From assembly GCA_963792175.1 (NCBI GenBank), contig CAWBVG010000020.1:1-41810 (forward strand): a DNA stretch of 41,810 nt, written 5' to 3'. Below the pieces are notes generated by a model, which worked only from the letters and a program-made list of their open reading frames with translations, ran no database searches and was not told the origin of the DNA. Shown here one piece after another: positions 1 to 9,909 of the stretch; within the stretch, counting starts at the first letter, position 1, and each line of letters begins with the position of its first letter. The translations under genes and the position numbers were made by a program. The DNA is from CAWBVG01 sp963792175. Its GTDB lineage: Bacteria > Acidobacteriota > Vicinamibacteria > Vicinamibacterales > CAVVIG01.

Positions 1-149
1 CCGGACCTGTGGGTCCACTCGATACACGATTTGCGGCTCGCGCGTCGGATCCGGTGGCGCCGGAAAGACCGCCCTGGCCGCCATTCGCAGGCCGCGAGGC
101 CGAGCACGGTCGCCGCCGCGCTGATGCCGATCCGTCGCCGCACGCTCAC
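1..149 (-). CDS. Secreted protein or lipoprotein, N-terminal fragment
   Basis: Only the first ~50 codons are in the window; the gene runs off the left edge. A GTG at 149 overlaps the TGA of the carbamoyltransferase (GTGA), so it is probably translationally coupled as the next gene of the exopolysaccharide operon. The start reads VSVRRRIGISAAATVLGLAAC, a basic stretch plus a hydrophobic core ending at a possible lipobox Cys. The frame must shift near 80-95 to give a plausible mature region (PDPTREPQIVYRVDPQV). Openings of this kind occur in SGNH/GDSL-type esterases of polysaccharide loci, but too little is present to name it. Confidence 0.45.
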   Translation of the reverse strand, partial: MSVRRRIGISAAATVLGLAACEWRPGRSFRRHRIRRASRKSCIEWTHRS

Positions 150-1667
150 TTGACCAGCACCAGGCTGCCCAGGACAGCCATGTCGAGCCCGGTGCCGTAG
201 AACACGCGGACGGCGTCGCGCGGATTGCACACGATCGGCTCGTTGAATCCGTTGAACGAGGTGTTGACGAGCATCGGGCACGCCGGTCAGGTCGCCGAAC
301 GCGCGAATCAGGTCGTAGAACATGCCCGGCCGATTCGTCGACGGTCTGGACGCGCAGCCGGGTGGCGTTCGCCGGCAGGACGCTCCGGAGCAGCGTCGCG
401 GTCGAGGACCTCGTACTCGTACTCCATGAACGCCGATTTCGCAGGCCCCCGGAAATAGCGCGGCACGTCCTCGGCGCAGACCACGACGCTGTACGTCTCG
501 TGTGGCTTGCGCTGCTTCAGGAACACGTTCAGGTTTTCGAGGACGTACGGCGCCACCGGACTGGCGAGAATGCTGCGATGGCCGAGCGCCCGGGGGCCCC
601 ACTCCATCCGCCCCTGGAACCAGCCCACCAGCTGTCCCTTGGCGAGCGCGGCCGTCGTGCGGTCGATGACCTGTCCGCTCCGCAGGTAGTCGTACGACAG
701 CTTGCAGTTGTCGAGAACCGCCTTGATCTCCTGCGGGCTGAACTCGGGGCCGAGAAACGGCGACAACGGCTCCCGCCGCTGCAGCGGCGCTTCGTGCGCG
801 GCGACGGCGAGCGCGGCGCCGACCGCCACACCGGCGTTTCCCGGGTTGGCGGGCACGAAGACGTCCGCGTACAGCCCGGACTCCGCGAGCAGCGTCGTGA
901 AATAGCTGTTGTAGAACAGCCCTCCCCCGAGACACAGCCGCGGGCACTCGAAGCGGCGCCTGATGTCCGCCACGACGGCGAGCAGCAGTTCGCCGATCTG
1001 CCGCTGGATCTGATCCGCGAGGCTCGCGCGCTGACCCACGGACGCGGCCGAACCGTTTCGGCCAACGATGCTGGCAATCGACGCCTGGAAGTGGCTCGGG
1101 ATGCCGAGATGATCGCCGTGGCAGGTGATCGCCGGGACCGACGCGTCGCAGCGCCGTTCGCCGACACGCGCCAGCGCTTCCAGCCGGTGCTCGTCGCCGT
1201 CGCGTCCAAATCCCATCGCCTCGGCCGCCAGCGTATAGGCGCTGGCGAAACCGGGGCCCGTCCACGAGAACGCCTCCCGCGTCGATGCCCTGATCGGTCC
1301 CGCGCCAGACGGTCAGCTCGGGGTTGCCGCTGCGATCGCAGACCAGGATCGTCGCGTCCTCGAATGGCGAACTGTAGAACGCCGTGGCCGCATGGGCGAG
1401 ATGGTGATCGATGTATTCGACCGGAGGTCCTGGCGGCAGCTGAATGGACGTTTCCGCGACGGCGTAGGCGGAAATGTCCCGCTCCGAGCAGCCGCCCAGG
1501 CGCAGCATCGTCTCGAGCGTCTCCTTCGGCAGCTGGCCGGGCCGCAGCGCCGCGCGCCGCGTCCGCGTGACGCGCGCGTGCTCGCAGACGCCCACGACGC
1601 GGCCCGCATCGCACAACGCGAGGGCCGCATTTCGTGAGGCGCCGGCAATACCGAGGATGACGGACAT
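146..1667 (-). CDS. Carbamoyltransferase (NodU/CmcH family), frameshifted
   Basis: Predicted to transfer a carbamoyl group from carbamoyl phosphate to a hydroxyl of the exopolysaccharide in the cytoplasm. It begins MSVILGIAGASRNAALALCD, typical of the N-terminal ATPase-like fold. Further on it has the metal-binding motif DHHLAHAATAFYSSPF, then CLGGGLFYNSYF and GPRALGHRSILA of the C-terminal YrdC-like part, and ends with NTSFNGFNEPI and VLGSLVLVK. About 507 codons, slightly short for the family. The reading frame breaks near 1255 (a GGGCCCC run), near 395 and near 280; family sequence continues on both sides, so these look like single-base errors. It follows the FemAB stop by 9 bases. Carbamoyltransferases are regular members of XrtA/PEP-CTERM polysaccharide loci, which supports the role. 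Confidence 0.85.
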
Positions 1668-1676
1668 GGACAGCGT

Positions 1677-2766
1677 TTACGGAATCGCTCGCACAATCAT
1701 CGGGCCGATCCGATTGGCCACGCCGAGGGGCAGCTTTTTCCACATCGCGATGGCGAGGCGGAATTTCGGGTTGGTCGGACTGGCGTTGGGGAGTTCACCG
1801 CCACCAAGCAGCCCGTACTCCCAGTACAACGGAACGGGCGCCGCGCCCCACTGCTCCTTGAACTTGTAGGTGCCTTCATTCGGCGTCGAACGTCCGAAGT
1901 CGAACGTCGTGCAGCCTCGCGCCGACGCGCCTTCGAGCATGCTCCAGTACAGCAGGTGATTCGGACACAGCGCGTTGAAGTCGCGCACCGACGACGCCCA
2001 TGGGATTTCGACGGTGCCGCGTGTCTCGAACGTGAGACCGGCGGCCACCGGCAGCGCCTCCCGCGAGACGACGTGGATTCGCGCCCGCCCGGGAAACGCT
2101 CGCAGCACTTCGGCGAAGAACCGCACGCTGTGCACCGGTGTGCCGAGGTCGCGCATGTTGCGGGCGAAGACTGCGTAGAAATCATTCAGGAGCTCGCCGC
2201 CGCCGTCGCGATAGGTCAAGCCCGGATTTCTGCGCCTTCCGGACCTGATTGCGCGCTTTACGATCGAGGCCGTCCCAGAGCGCCGGCGCCGCACGCAGCG
2301 GCAGCGTCATGGTGACCTTGTGCTGTTTACACGGCAGGTCGGCAAAGTGCCGGCGGAAGTGCCGCAGCTCGACGTGCGCGCACCGGCGCGCACGCGCGGT
2401 GTCCATCGCCGCATCGAGCAGCGCTCGCGCCGCCGCGTCGTCGTCCGCCAGCACGCCGCCGTAGTTGAGAAACGGCAGCGAGACCAGCGCACGGCCGAAC
2501 AGCCAGCTGTTGAGCAGCACCGTTGGGAGCACGCCGACGATCGTCCCTTCGCGGCGCGCCGCAAAATAGATCGGCGGGCACCCCAGCGCGCGCTCGAAGA
2601 CGTCGCGCCAGGCCCACTCGTGGTACCCCGTTGCATCGGTACGGCTGGCGACGTACTCGTTCCACTGCGGCGAGGCGTCCTCGACCGACACGACCGGTGC
2701 GCTGGTCGCCACTGCCGCGCGCTCCGCGCCGGCCGGCGTTCGATCGACGGCAGCCAGCATCGACAT
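1677..2766 (-). CDS. FemAB-like acyl/aminoacyltransferase, PEP-CTERM system-associated, frameshifted
   Basis: A GNAT-fold protein of the FemAB/XrtA-associated type, expected to attach an acyl or aminoacyl group to a sugar amine, possibly one freed by the adjacent deacetylase. The start is ATG at 2766, overlapping the deacetylase stop (TGATG). The N-terminal half carries NEYVASRTDATGYHEWAW and LPFLNYGGVLA; the C-terminal half carries HVELRHF, ARNQVRKAQKSGL, then LLNDFYAVFARNMRDLGTP and FDFGRSTPNEGTYKFKEQWG, the classic closing motif of the family. One extra base near 2217 splits the gene; length is ~362 residues, normal for the group. The donor is unknown from sequence alone. Confidence 0.85.
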
Positions 2767-3679
2767 CACGCGACCTTCAACGCCGCGAGATCCAGCATCG
2801 ACGTCACGGAGTCGAACCGGAAGTCTCGAACCAGCCGCGCCAGACGATCGGCCGTCCGCTCGAGGCCGCGATAGTGGCGCAGGCGCGTGCCCATCCCTAC
2901 CGACATGCGCGGCTGGTCCGGATCGAGTTCCCAGGGATGCGTATAAAACGTGACGGGTTGACGCTCGACGCGGTTGACGCGGTCGATGCCCCACTTCGTC
3001 CACGCGTACGGAAACTGCCGGAAGTAGCCGCCGCCGCCGATCGGCAGATTGACGCGCCCGAGCCTGACGGTCGATCCCGGCACTTCCAGGATGGACCCGC
3101 CGGACCGTTCGCAGCACGTACGGATGTCTGCGGCGAGTCGGGAATGCCATACCGATCGTGATGGATCGGGAAGATACTCGCGTCGTACGCGAACCCCTCT
3201 TCGATCAGCACGTCGAGCGTCCACAGGCTCGAATCGATCACCGAATAACTGGGCGCACGAAAACCGACGACCTCCACCCCCGCGGCGTTCTCGATCGCGT
3301 GTTTCGCCGAGCGGACGTCCTCGCGAAACTGACTCGGCGTCAACAGGTAGACCAGCTGATGGTTGTAGCCGTGGGACGCGACCTCATGACCAAGATCGGC
3401 GATGCGCCGCACCAGGGACGGAAAACGCTCCGCCACCCAGCCGAGAACAAAGAACGTTCCGCGCACGTTCGCGCGGTCGAAGAGCTCGAGGACGCGATCG
3501 GTGTTCCGCGACACGCGGCTCTCGAGCGCGTCCCAGCGGGCCCGCGGCACGACGCGATCGAACGCCGACACCTGGAAGTAGTCTTCGACGTCCACCGTCA
3601 TCGCGTTCACGATCGCGCCCGATGACGCGCTCGCGGGTTTGACTGTCGCGAGCGCAGCCGGCCTCGGCGGCTCGCTCAT
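2766..3679 (-). CDS. Polysaccharide deacetylase (NodB-like, PEP-CTERM/XrtA type), frameshifted
   Basis: A carbohydrate esterase family 4 enzyme that removes N-acetyl groups from the polymer or its precursor. Visible motifs are MTVDVEDYFQVSAF (catalytic Asp and metal Asp), HEVASHGYNHQLVYLL (metal-binding HxxxH), VVGFRAPSYSV (Arg motif) and TFYTHPWELDPDQPRM (catalytic His region). The tail (LGRVNLPIGGGGYFRQFPY) is diagnostic of the DUF3473-containing XrtA subfamily. The start codon overlaps the sugar transferase stop (ATGA at 3676-3679), so translation is coupled. Two breaks near 3105-3130 shift the frame just before the DUF3473 part. About 304 codons, close to the usual ~280-300. No signal peptide, so it probably works in the cytoplasm. 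Confidence 0.9.
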
Positions 3680-5063
3680 CGCGCGCCCTTCCGCGTGATG
3701 ACCGTCTTGATCGTCTCGAGGACGATGACGAAGTCGAGCGCGATCGAGAGGTTCTTGATGTAGTACAGGTCGTACTGCAGTTTCTCGATCGCGTCCTCGA
3801 CGCTGGCGCCGTAGGTATAGCGAATCTGCGCCCAACCGGTCAGCCCGGGCTTCAGCACGTGCCGCTGGCCGTAGTAGGGGATCTGCTCGGTCAGCTTCTG
3901 AACGAATTCCGGCCGCTCCGGCCGCGGACCCACGAAGCTCATCTCGCCGACGAGCACGTTCCAGAGCTGCGGCATCTCGTCGAGGCGGGTCCGCCGCAGG
4001 AATCCACCGACGGGCGTGACGCGCGTGTCGTTCGCACTGCTCCAGACCGGGCCGGTGGCGGTCTCCGCGTCCTCGCGCATCGTCCTGAACTTGTGCGCCG
4101 TGAATTCGCGCCCGTGACGGCCGACGCGGCGCTGGTGATACAGGACCGGACCCGAGGACGTGCATCGCACGGCGATCGCGACGAGCAGCATGACCGGCGC
4201 GCCGATCAGCAGGCCGGCGGCCGAGAAGATGACGTCGAGGATCCGCTTCGCGGTCATCAGCAAGCGCGTCTTGCGGAATCCTTCCGAGAAAATCAGCCAC
4301 GACGGCCGGAGGTTCTCGACCGCGATCTTGCCGGTGTATTCCTCGTAGACCGACGCCAGGTGATCGAACGTCACGCCGCTGTCGAGGCGGATATCGAGCA
4401 GCCGGTCCATCGGCAGTTTGCCGCGCGCGTCGGCCAGGCTGACGACCACGCGGTCGACATTGAGGCGCGAGACGAGCAGCGGAATGTCGTCGATGACGCC
4501 GACCACGCCGGGATTGAGCACAGGCGCGCCGACCCGCGCCGGATCCGGGTCGACGAATCCAACGATTTCGACGCCAAGCTCCTGCCGCCGCTCGAACAAT
4601 TCACGCGCGAGATCGACCGCGGCCGCATTGGTCCCGACCAGCAACAGCCGCTCTCGAGGCGCGACGCGCTGCGTCAGCCAGGCAAAGGCCATTCGCCAGG
4701 CCACGACCAGCGTGACCATGAAGACGACGGAGATCAGGAAGACGCCGCGCCCGACGATCCAATCGGGCGCCAGGAAATAGATGGCGGCGAGAATCAGCGA
4801 GGTGGCGCCCAGCGCCTCGATCAGCCGCGTCGTGAGGTCGCGCACGCTGGCGACACCGCGCAAATCGTACAAGTCGGCGTAGTACAAGGAGAGCTGGCAG
4901 ACCCCCACGATGAGCAAGCGCCTTCCACAAGCCGTTCTCGTTCTGCAGCAGCCACCACGCGTCCGCGCCGAGACGCACGTAGCTGCCCGCGGCGACGGCG
5001 CCGAGCAGCAGGCACGGTCTCGCCGGCTATCAACACGAACGGTCGCCAGTTGCTCGGGAACAT
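3676..5063 (-). CDS. Undecaprenyl-phosphate sugar phosphotransferase (TIGR03013-like)
   Basis: The priming enzyme: it moves a sugar-1-phosphate from a nucleotide sugar to undecaprenyl phosphate in the inner membrane. The N-terminus (MFPSNWRPFVLIAGETV) is followed by several membrane segments up to about residue 150, a Rossmann-like CoA-binding-type domain (LLLVGTNAAAVDLARELF; EIVGFVDPDP), another helix (ILDVIFSAAGLLIGAP) and the cytoplasmic catalytic domain with GPVLYHQRRVGRHG, FTAHKFRTM, RRTRLDEMPQLWNVL, MSFVGPRPERPEF and KPGLTGWAQI. About 462 residues, normal. Frame breaks near 5018 and 4918 interrupt only the first membrane region; everything from 4917 to the stop is clean. It is the likely first committed step for the polymer made by this operon. 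Confidence 0.92.
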
Positions 5064-5109
5064 CTACCCTGTCGCAGCCTCGGACTTCGTCTCGTTCTTC
5101 GGCGCCGCG

Positions 5110-6165
5110 TCACTTCGCTTTCGCCTCCAGAACATCAGGCCGCTGCTGCGCTTGCTTGGCGAGGCCGTACGCGTAGGCGCCGTACCCGTAGTAGTTGTAC
5201 GCGGCGACCATGTCCGCGCGGGCCATCCGGTTCAACACGACGCCGAGAATGCGCTGCTGGCCGATCGCGTCGATCGCGCGTCGAACCAGCGGATACGGGC
5301 GTCGCGTGCGCGCTGACGACCAGGACGGCGGTGTCGATCATCGCCGCCAGCAGGTTCGCGTCCGGCAGCAACGCCACCGGCGGCGTGTCGACGATGACCC
5401 AGTCGAACTGCTGCGAGGCTTCCACGAGCAGACGGTTCATCGTGTTCGACACCAGAGCCGGCCATCGGATCCGAATCGGCCCGTCCGGCGGTCAGCGCGC
5501 ACAAGTTCGGCGCGATGGTGTGAAACCGCAGGCCTTCCTTTTCGGGATGACGAAGGCTGTCGCTCAACCCCGTCGTGTTCGGCAGCCGCAGGATGTCGTG
5601 AATGCTCGGCCGCCTCAGGTCGGCGTCGACCAGCAGCACGCGGCGCTGATACGAATGGCTGAGGGTCAGCGCGAGGTTCGTGGCGGTCAGCGTCTTGCCC
5701 TCGGCCGCCACCGCGCTCGTCACCATCAGGGTTCGCGCGCCGGATTGCAGCTGGTGATGATGCAGCGCGGCCCCAAGCCGCCGATACTGCTCGACCAGCG
5801 TCGACTCGGCGCCGGGCCCGACGACCACCTTGCCGATGCCTTTCTGGCCGAACTGATAGGTCGACCAGAAATCGTCCCGCGGCCGCGGCAGTGCGATGAC
5901 AGGGGCCCGCTCGACGTGCGACCTCGCGCTCCTCGCTCGATCGGTCGTCCGGTCGTCCCGATCCAGCGAGATCGACCGGCGCGAGCGGTTCGACGTCCTC
6001 GAACGCCGAAGCCGCCGCCTGCGACGACTCGCCGGGGTTCAGGTCGAAGTCCCAGTCCTTCGGCACGCGACGGATCGGCGCCCTTGCGTCCGCGCGCTGC
6101 TGTCGGACTCCGCGCCCGGTTGACGCCGTCCTGCCTTTCTCGAACGCCTCTCTCAAGCGTGACAT
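5110..6165 (-). CDS. Exopolysaccharide tyrosine autokinase (CpsD/EpsG/BY-kinase), frameshifted
   Basis: A bacterial tyrosine kinase that partners with the chain-length protein encoded immediately upstream and controls polymerisation by phosphorylation cycles. It starts MSRLREAFEKG two bases after the chain-length stop. It has a Walker A motif TSAVAAEGKTLTATNLAL (Ala-Glu-Gly-Lys-Thr where Gly-Glu-Gly-Lys-Thr is more common), Walker A' VLLVDADLRRPS, and Walker B FDWVIVDTPPVALLPD. The C-terminus is Tyr-rich (YNYYGYGAYAYG), the expected autophosphorylation cluster, and ends VLEAKAK. At least three single-base breaks (near 5915, 5455 and 5300) split it. About 352 codons, normal for the separate kinase form used in XrtA systems. 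Confidence 0.88.
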
Positions 6166-6166
6166 G

Positions 6167-7751
6167 CTATTTCCAGACTCTCCATGCGACCGCGGCCGCG
6201 CCGGCCGCTACCGTAAACAGCACGGTTGCTGAGATCGCAATCAGCTTCCGCCGCCGCGCCAGCGCGGCTGCCAATCTCGGGAAGGATCGGCACCGTCGCA
6301 AGCACCAGAAGATTCAGTGCCGCGGTCACATCCGCCTCGGACTTCAGCGTCTTGTCGAGGTACTCGATGAGCACCATCAGCGCCACGCCGAAGCCGATGC
6401 CGGCAGCCAGACCCATCGACTGCAGCTGCGGCCGATTCGGGCTGGTCGGCCGCTCGGGCAGCCTGCGCCGGATCGAGAATCTTGAACTGCTCGCCGATCT
6501 GGCGGCGTTCGAGGTTCGCGGCCACCTTCGAGTCTTCTTTCTTTCCGAGCAGACTCGTGTACGTCGACTGCAGGGTCTGATAGTCGCGGGTCAGCTCGGT
6601 CAGCTCCGACTGGCGGCCGGCCGCCGCTTCGATGCGCTTCTGGTAGATCCGCCATCGCCTTCTGGATGCGCTGCTCGGTTTCGAGTCTTCGACGCGATCT
6701 GCTTGTCGATCTTCTCGATCTCGGCCTTCATCTCAGCGAGACGGTTTTTCTTCAGCCGTTCGAACGGGCTGACGACCGGGCCCGTCGCGGACACCGGACG
6801 CGCGAGCGCCTCGGCGTCGGCCTTCTTCTGGAGCTCGGTAATCACGCGCTTCATCCGCAGGATGTCGGGATGCTGCGGCGTCAGCCGTGTCTGCATGCCC
6901 TGCAGCGTGGCCTGCGCCGCCTCCAGCTGCTGCGCGGCGGTCGCGCCGACTGGCAAGTCCGTCGGGACCCACCTGCGGCGGTCGGCGGCGGCGGCGGCGG
7001 CGGCGGCGGAACCGCGTCCGGCGACTCGGCGTCCGCGATCTGCCGCTCGACGACGAGCCGGTGATCGCGATCGCGATTCAGCGACTCGGTCAGCGCCTGC
7101 AGCTGCATCTCGAGGTTGTGGAGGCCCTGCATGTTGGCGTCGCGCTGCTCGGGCAAGCTCGCCGGCGTACTGACGCTTGTACTCTTCCACCTTCCGCTCG
7201 GTCTCGATCAGCCGGCGTCGCGCATCTTCGAGCTGCGCTTCGAGGAACTGGTTGGTGCCCTCCGCCAGCACTTCGCGATCGCGCAGGTTCTCTTCGATGA
7301 ACAGCGACGCGACCCGCTCGGTGACGCGCATCGCGGTGCGCGCCTCGTCGGACGTGAAGCTGACGCGGAACGCGTCGCCCTTGACCACCTGGACGGCGAT
7401 GTTGCCGCGCATCCGCTCGACGACGTCTTCCATGATCGCGGTCTTGCGCGCCTCCGCGTAGAGGTTGAAGTCCTGAATGATGCGCTCGAGACGCGTGCGG
7501 CTCAGAATCTGCTGCTGGATCGACTGCAGCCGATCTTCGATACGCGTCGTGACCGTCGACTTCACGTAGTTTTCCGGGACGCGCTGCGGCACGACCAGAA
7601 TCAGCGTGTCCGACCGGTAGAGGTTCGGCAGCGTGCGCACCCAGGCGTACACGCCGGCGGTGATCGCGATGGCCGGCAGAATCGCCCACCATTTGCGGCG
7701 CCATGCAATGAGAGCGATGTCTTCAGGCGTGTACTGTTTGCCCGGAATCAC
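6167..7751 (-). CDS. Chain-length determinant (Wzz-type, XrtA/PEP-CTERM), frameshifted
   Basis: An inner-membrane polysaccharide co-polymerase that sets polymer length and activates the tyrosine kinase downstream. The start is GTG at 7751 (VIPGKQYTPEDIALIAWRRK); the Wzz domain follows, with a first membrane helix (WWAILPAIAITAGVYAWV) and the segment LPNLYRSDTLILVVPQRVP. Long periplasmic coiled-coil stretches come next (LEDARRRLIETERKVEEYKR), then a run of nine prolines, TPQHPDILRMKRVITELQKK, and the closing helix MGLAAGIGFGVALMVLIEYL with DKTLKSEADV. It ends in a short tail with another hydrophobic segment before TAG at 6167. Breaks near 7155, 6950, 6650-6700, 6470 and 6280 look like errors. 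About 528 codons, usual for the family. Confidence 0.88.
6983..7009. repeat. (CGG)9 trinucleotide tract coding for polyproline
   Basis: Nine perfect CGG units on the plus strand are read as CCG on the minus strand, giving nine consecutive prolines in the periplasmic part of the chain-length protein, after VVERQIADAESPDAV and before TAAGGS. The frame agrees with the flanking coiled-coil sequence, so the tract is really translated. Confidence 0.9.
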
Positions 7752-9191
7752 GGTTGCCCCGTCGGTGTTTGACCGCTGGATCCGTCGCGCGCGTCGCTGG
7801 CTTGATCAGCGGCAACCACGCGGTCAGCCCGACGCTTACGCTGCGGCGATCCAGATCCGGCACGAATCCGAAAGTCTGTTGAAGCCTGGCGGAATCGAGA
7901 ACCGGTAGTACGACGCCTGAGCGTACAGGCCGAGATGCTGAACAGCCCGTACGTCAGGCGCGTCGACGCCGTGTAGCTGATGATGTTGCCGCCTGCCGTC
8001 GAAAACAGCTGCTGGCCCCGTGATGCGCCGGCGCCCGCCGAGAAGTGGAGACGCGCGGTCAGCGGTCCGCCGATGCCCGCGTTCGCGCGAATCGGTCATC
8101 AGCGGTTGCTGAAACCGACGACGTAGGAGGTCCCTCGCGTGTAGCCGAGCGAGGCGCCCCAGATCCGTCCGATGGATCGGCTGAGCGTCGCGCCGCCGGT
8201 GACCACGAATCGCGGTGTCTTTGCCGGTGGTCGCAACCGGACGCGGGTCGCCGTTTTTGGCGACCGACGCGCCGATCGTCAGGCTCAGCGTGTAGTGGCG
8301 CCCGAAGGTCAACGTGAGTCCATCGCCGTAGCCGAGTCCGATGTCGAGATTGTTCGTCCGAACCGGTTCGCGATCCGGCTTCGACGGCTATCGCGCGACT
8401 CCAGAATGCTGTAGCCGACGTGGAACGCGAGCTTGCGCGTCAGGTTGTGACTGAACGACGCACTGGCGCCGACGCGTGATCTCGATGCTCGACCGTCATC
8501 GTCTCCCGTGCATGATCGCGCTGATCCCAGACGACTCCCGCCGAGAAGCCGCGACTTCTTCGTGAACCGATTCTCGATCGATGCCGACGCGCGACTGCCG
8601 ATCGGACCCATGTCGAGTGCGACGGCGAAACCCATAGTCGCTGCCGACCGGGCTTTCTTCGCTGGTCGTGTTCTTCAGGAACGGCGCGTACTGGTAGTAC
8701 GGCGCGTATCCGACGCCCGCACCGAACGACATCGAGTCTTGTTCGTGAACTTCGTCGTCAGGCCAGTCGACGACGTTGTAGCTCTAGAACCAGAATGCGT
8801 CACTGCCGAGACTGCTCTCGAACTGCTGAACGCCGCCGTCGCCGCCGACAGCTGAACTGGCTCCGCGTGCCGCTTCGTGCGGAAGCCGTAGCGCGACGGA
8901 ACCCTGAAATCCGTTCGCGACCCCGTGCTTGAGAAACCGCGGATCGATGGCCGTCAGATCGCCGCTCCGCCGGCTACCCGGCGCCTGCGCCAGCGAGGTT
9001 GTCGTCCCACGCGGCGAACGCCGACGCCGCGCACGTCGAGCGTGTGCGGCTGGTCCTTCGGGACTGCCCTTGAACAGCCCCGAGAACGGTCCGCCGCATG
9101 GGCCGCTCGGTCTGCGCACCGCAGGCGCAGCCACGCCGACGCACGCCGCAATCGCGCACACCAATCGAATTCCGAATGTCTTTCGGCTCAC
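7723..9191 (-). CDS. Outer-membrane beta-barrel protein, PEP-CTERM system type (TIGR03016-like), frameshifted
   Basis: Probably the outer-membrane barrel of the export apparatus. The start chosen is GTG at 9191, which opens a signal peptide (VSRKTFGIRLVCAIAACVGVAAPA). Barrel-like strands with alternating residues can be read piecewise: SMSFGAGVGYAPYYQYAPFL, ASFSHNLTRKLAFHVGYS, TFGRHYTLSLTIGASV, SIGRIWGASLGYTRGTSYVV and YYRFSIPPGF, closing with a predicted strand VSVGLTAWLPLI. This matches the position of the TIGR03016-type protein between the export lipoprotein and the chain-length protein in XrtA loci. The region is the most damaged in the operon (six or more breaks), so the end is approximate; the last readable frame overlaps the chain-length start and stops at 7723. 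Confidence 0.65.
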
Positions 9192-9211
9192 GCCTTGTCC
9201 TCGATCGTGCG

Positions 9212-9909
9212 CTACGGAACGATGATGGTGTCGCCCGGTTTCAGTTCGATGTTCTGGGTCAGCTTCTTGCCTTCGATGACTTCCTTGTAGTTGAACTTGA
9301 AACTCATGCGGCTTGCCGTTTTCGATGCGCACGATCGAGATCTTGTCCGGCTTCGCGTAGTCCGCCAGGCCGCCGGCAATCGAGATCATCTGCAGCACCG
9401 TGGTCGACGCCGGTCAGCGGATACGGACCCGGCTTGCGGACTTCGCCGGTGATGAACACCTTGCCGGCTGTTGATCTCTTTGACGACGACCGTGACGTTC
9501 GGATCCTCGACGTACTTCTTCGACTCCTCGACGATCCGATCCTTCAGCTGCGCCGGCGTCAAGACCGGACGCCTGGACGTCGTTCAGCAGCGGCAGCGAA
9601 ATCTTTCCGTCAGGACGGACCGTGACCTCGGCCGTCAGCTCCTTGTCCCGCCAGAACACGATCGACAGCACATCGTCCGCGCCGATCGTGTACTCGGGCG
9701 GCAGCGTGACGCCCGGCGCCGCGCACGACGGGCGGCGGCGCGGCGGTCCGCGCGCGGCGCCTGCGGCCGGCGCAGCCGGTCGGCGGGCGCGGCAGCGCCT
9801 GCGCTCTGCGCCGCGCACGGCATCGCCGTGCCGGCGATGGCGAGACGCGGCCAGGACGCGCCGCGCGAAGCGCGCTAGCGATACTCTTTGAACGGAATCT
9901 GGCAGTCAT
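9212..9909 (-). CDS. Polysaccharide export protein (Wza/KpsD-like, Poly_export + SLBB), frameshifted
   Basis: Outer-membrane or periplasmic export component through which the polymer leaves the cell. The Poly_export domain is clear: PPEYTIGADDVLSIVFWRDK, then LTAEVTVRPDGKISLPLLND, then VQASGLTPAQLKDRI read across a break. The SLBB part follows (VTVVVKEINSRKVFITGEV, KPGPYPLTG) and the C-terminus ends with a second SLBB-like strand set and ELKPGDTIIVP. The start at 9909 (MTARFRSKSIASALRAAR) overlaps the 3' end of the activator gene by 35 bases; after one frame change it gives a signal peptide ending near AMPCAAQSAG. Breaks lie near 9850, 9750, 9565, 9460, 9405 and 9305. About 230 codons, normal for short XrtA export proteins. 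The exact start is uncertain. Confidence 0.8.

Noticed and set aside
362..1570. Long open frame on the plus strand over the carbamoyltransferase
   Set aside because: Arg/Ala-rich with no recognisable domain; it mirrors the GC-rich third positions of the real minus-strand gene.
3859..5316. 485-codon plus-strand frame over the sugar transferase and kinase
   Set aside because: Composition (many D, R, H, Q) is that of an antisense shadow, and the minus strand holds clear catalytic motifs.
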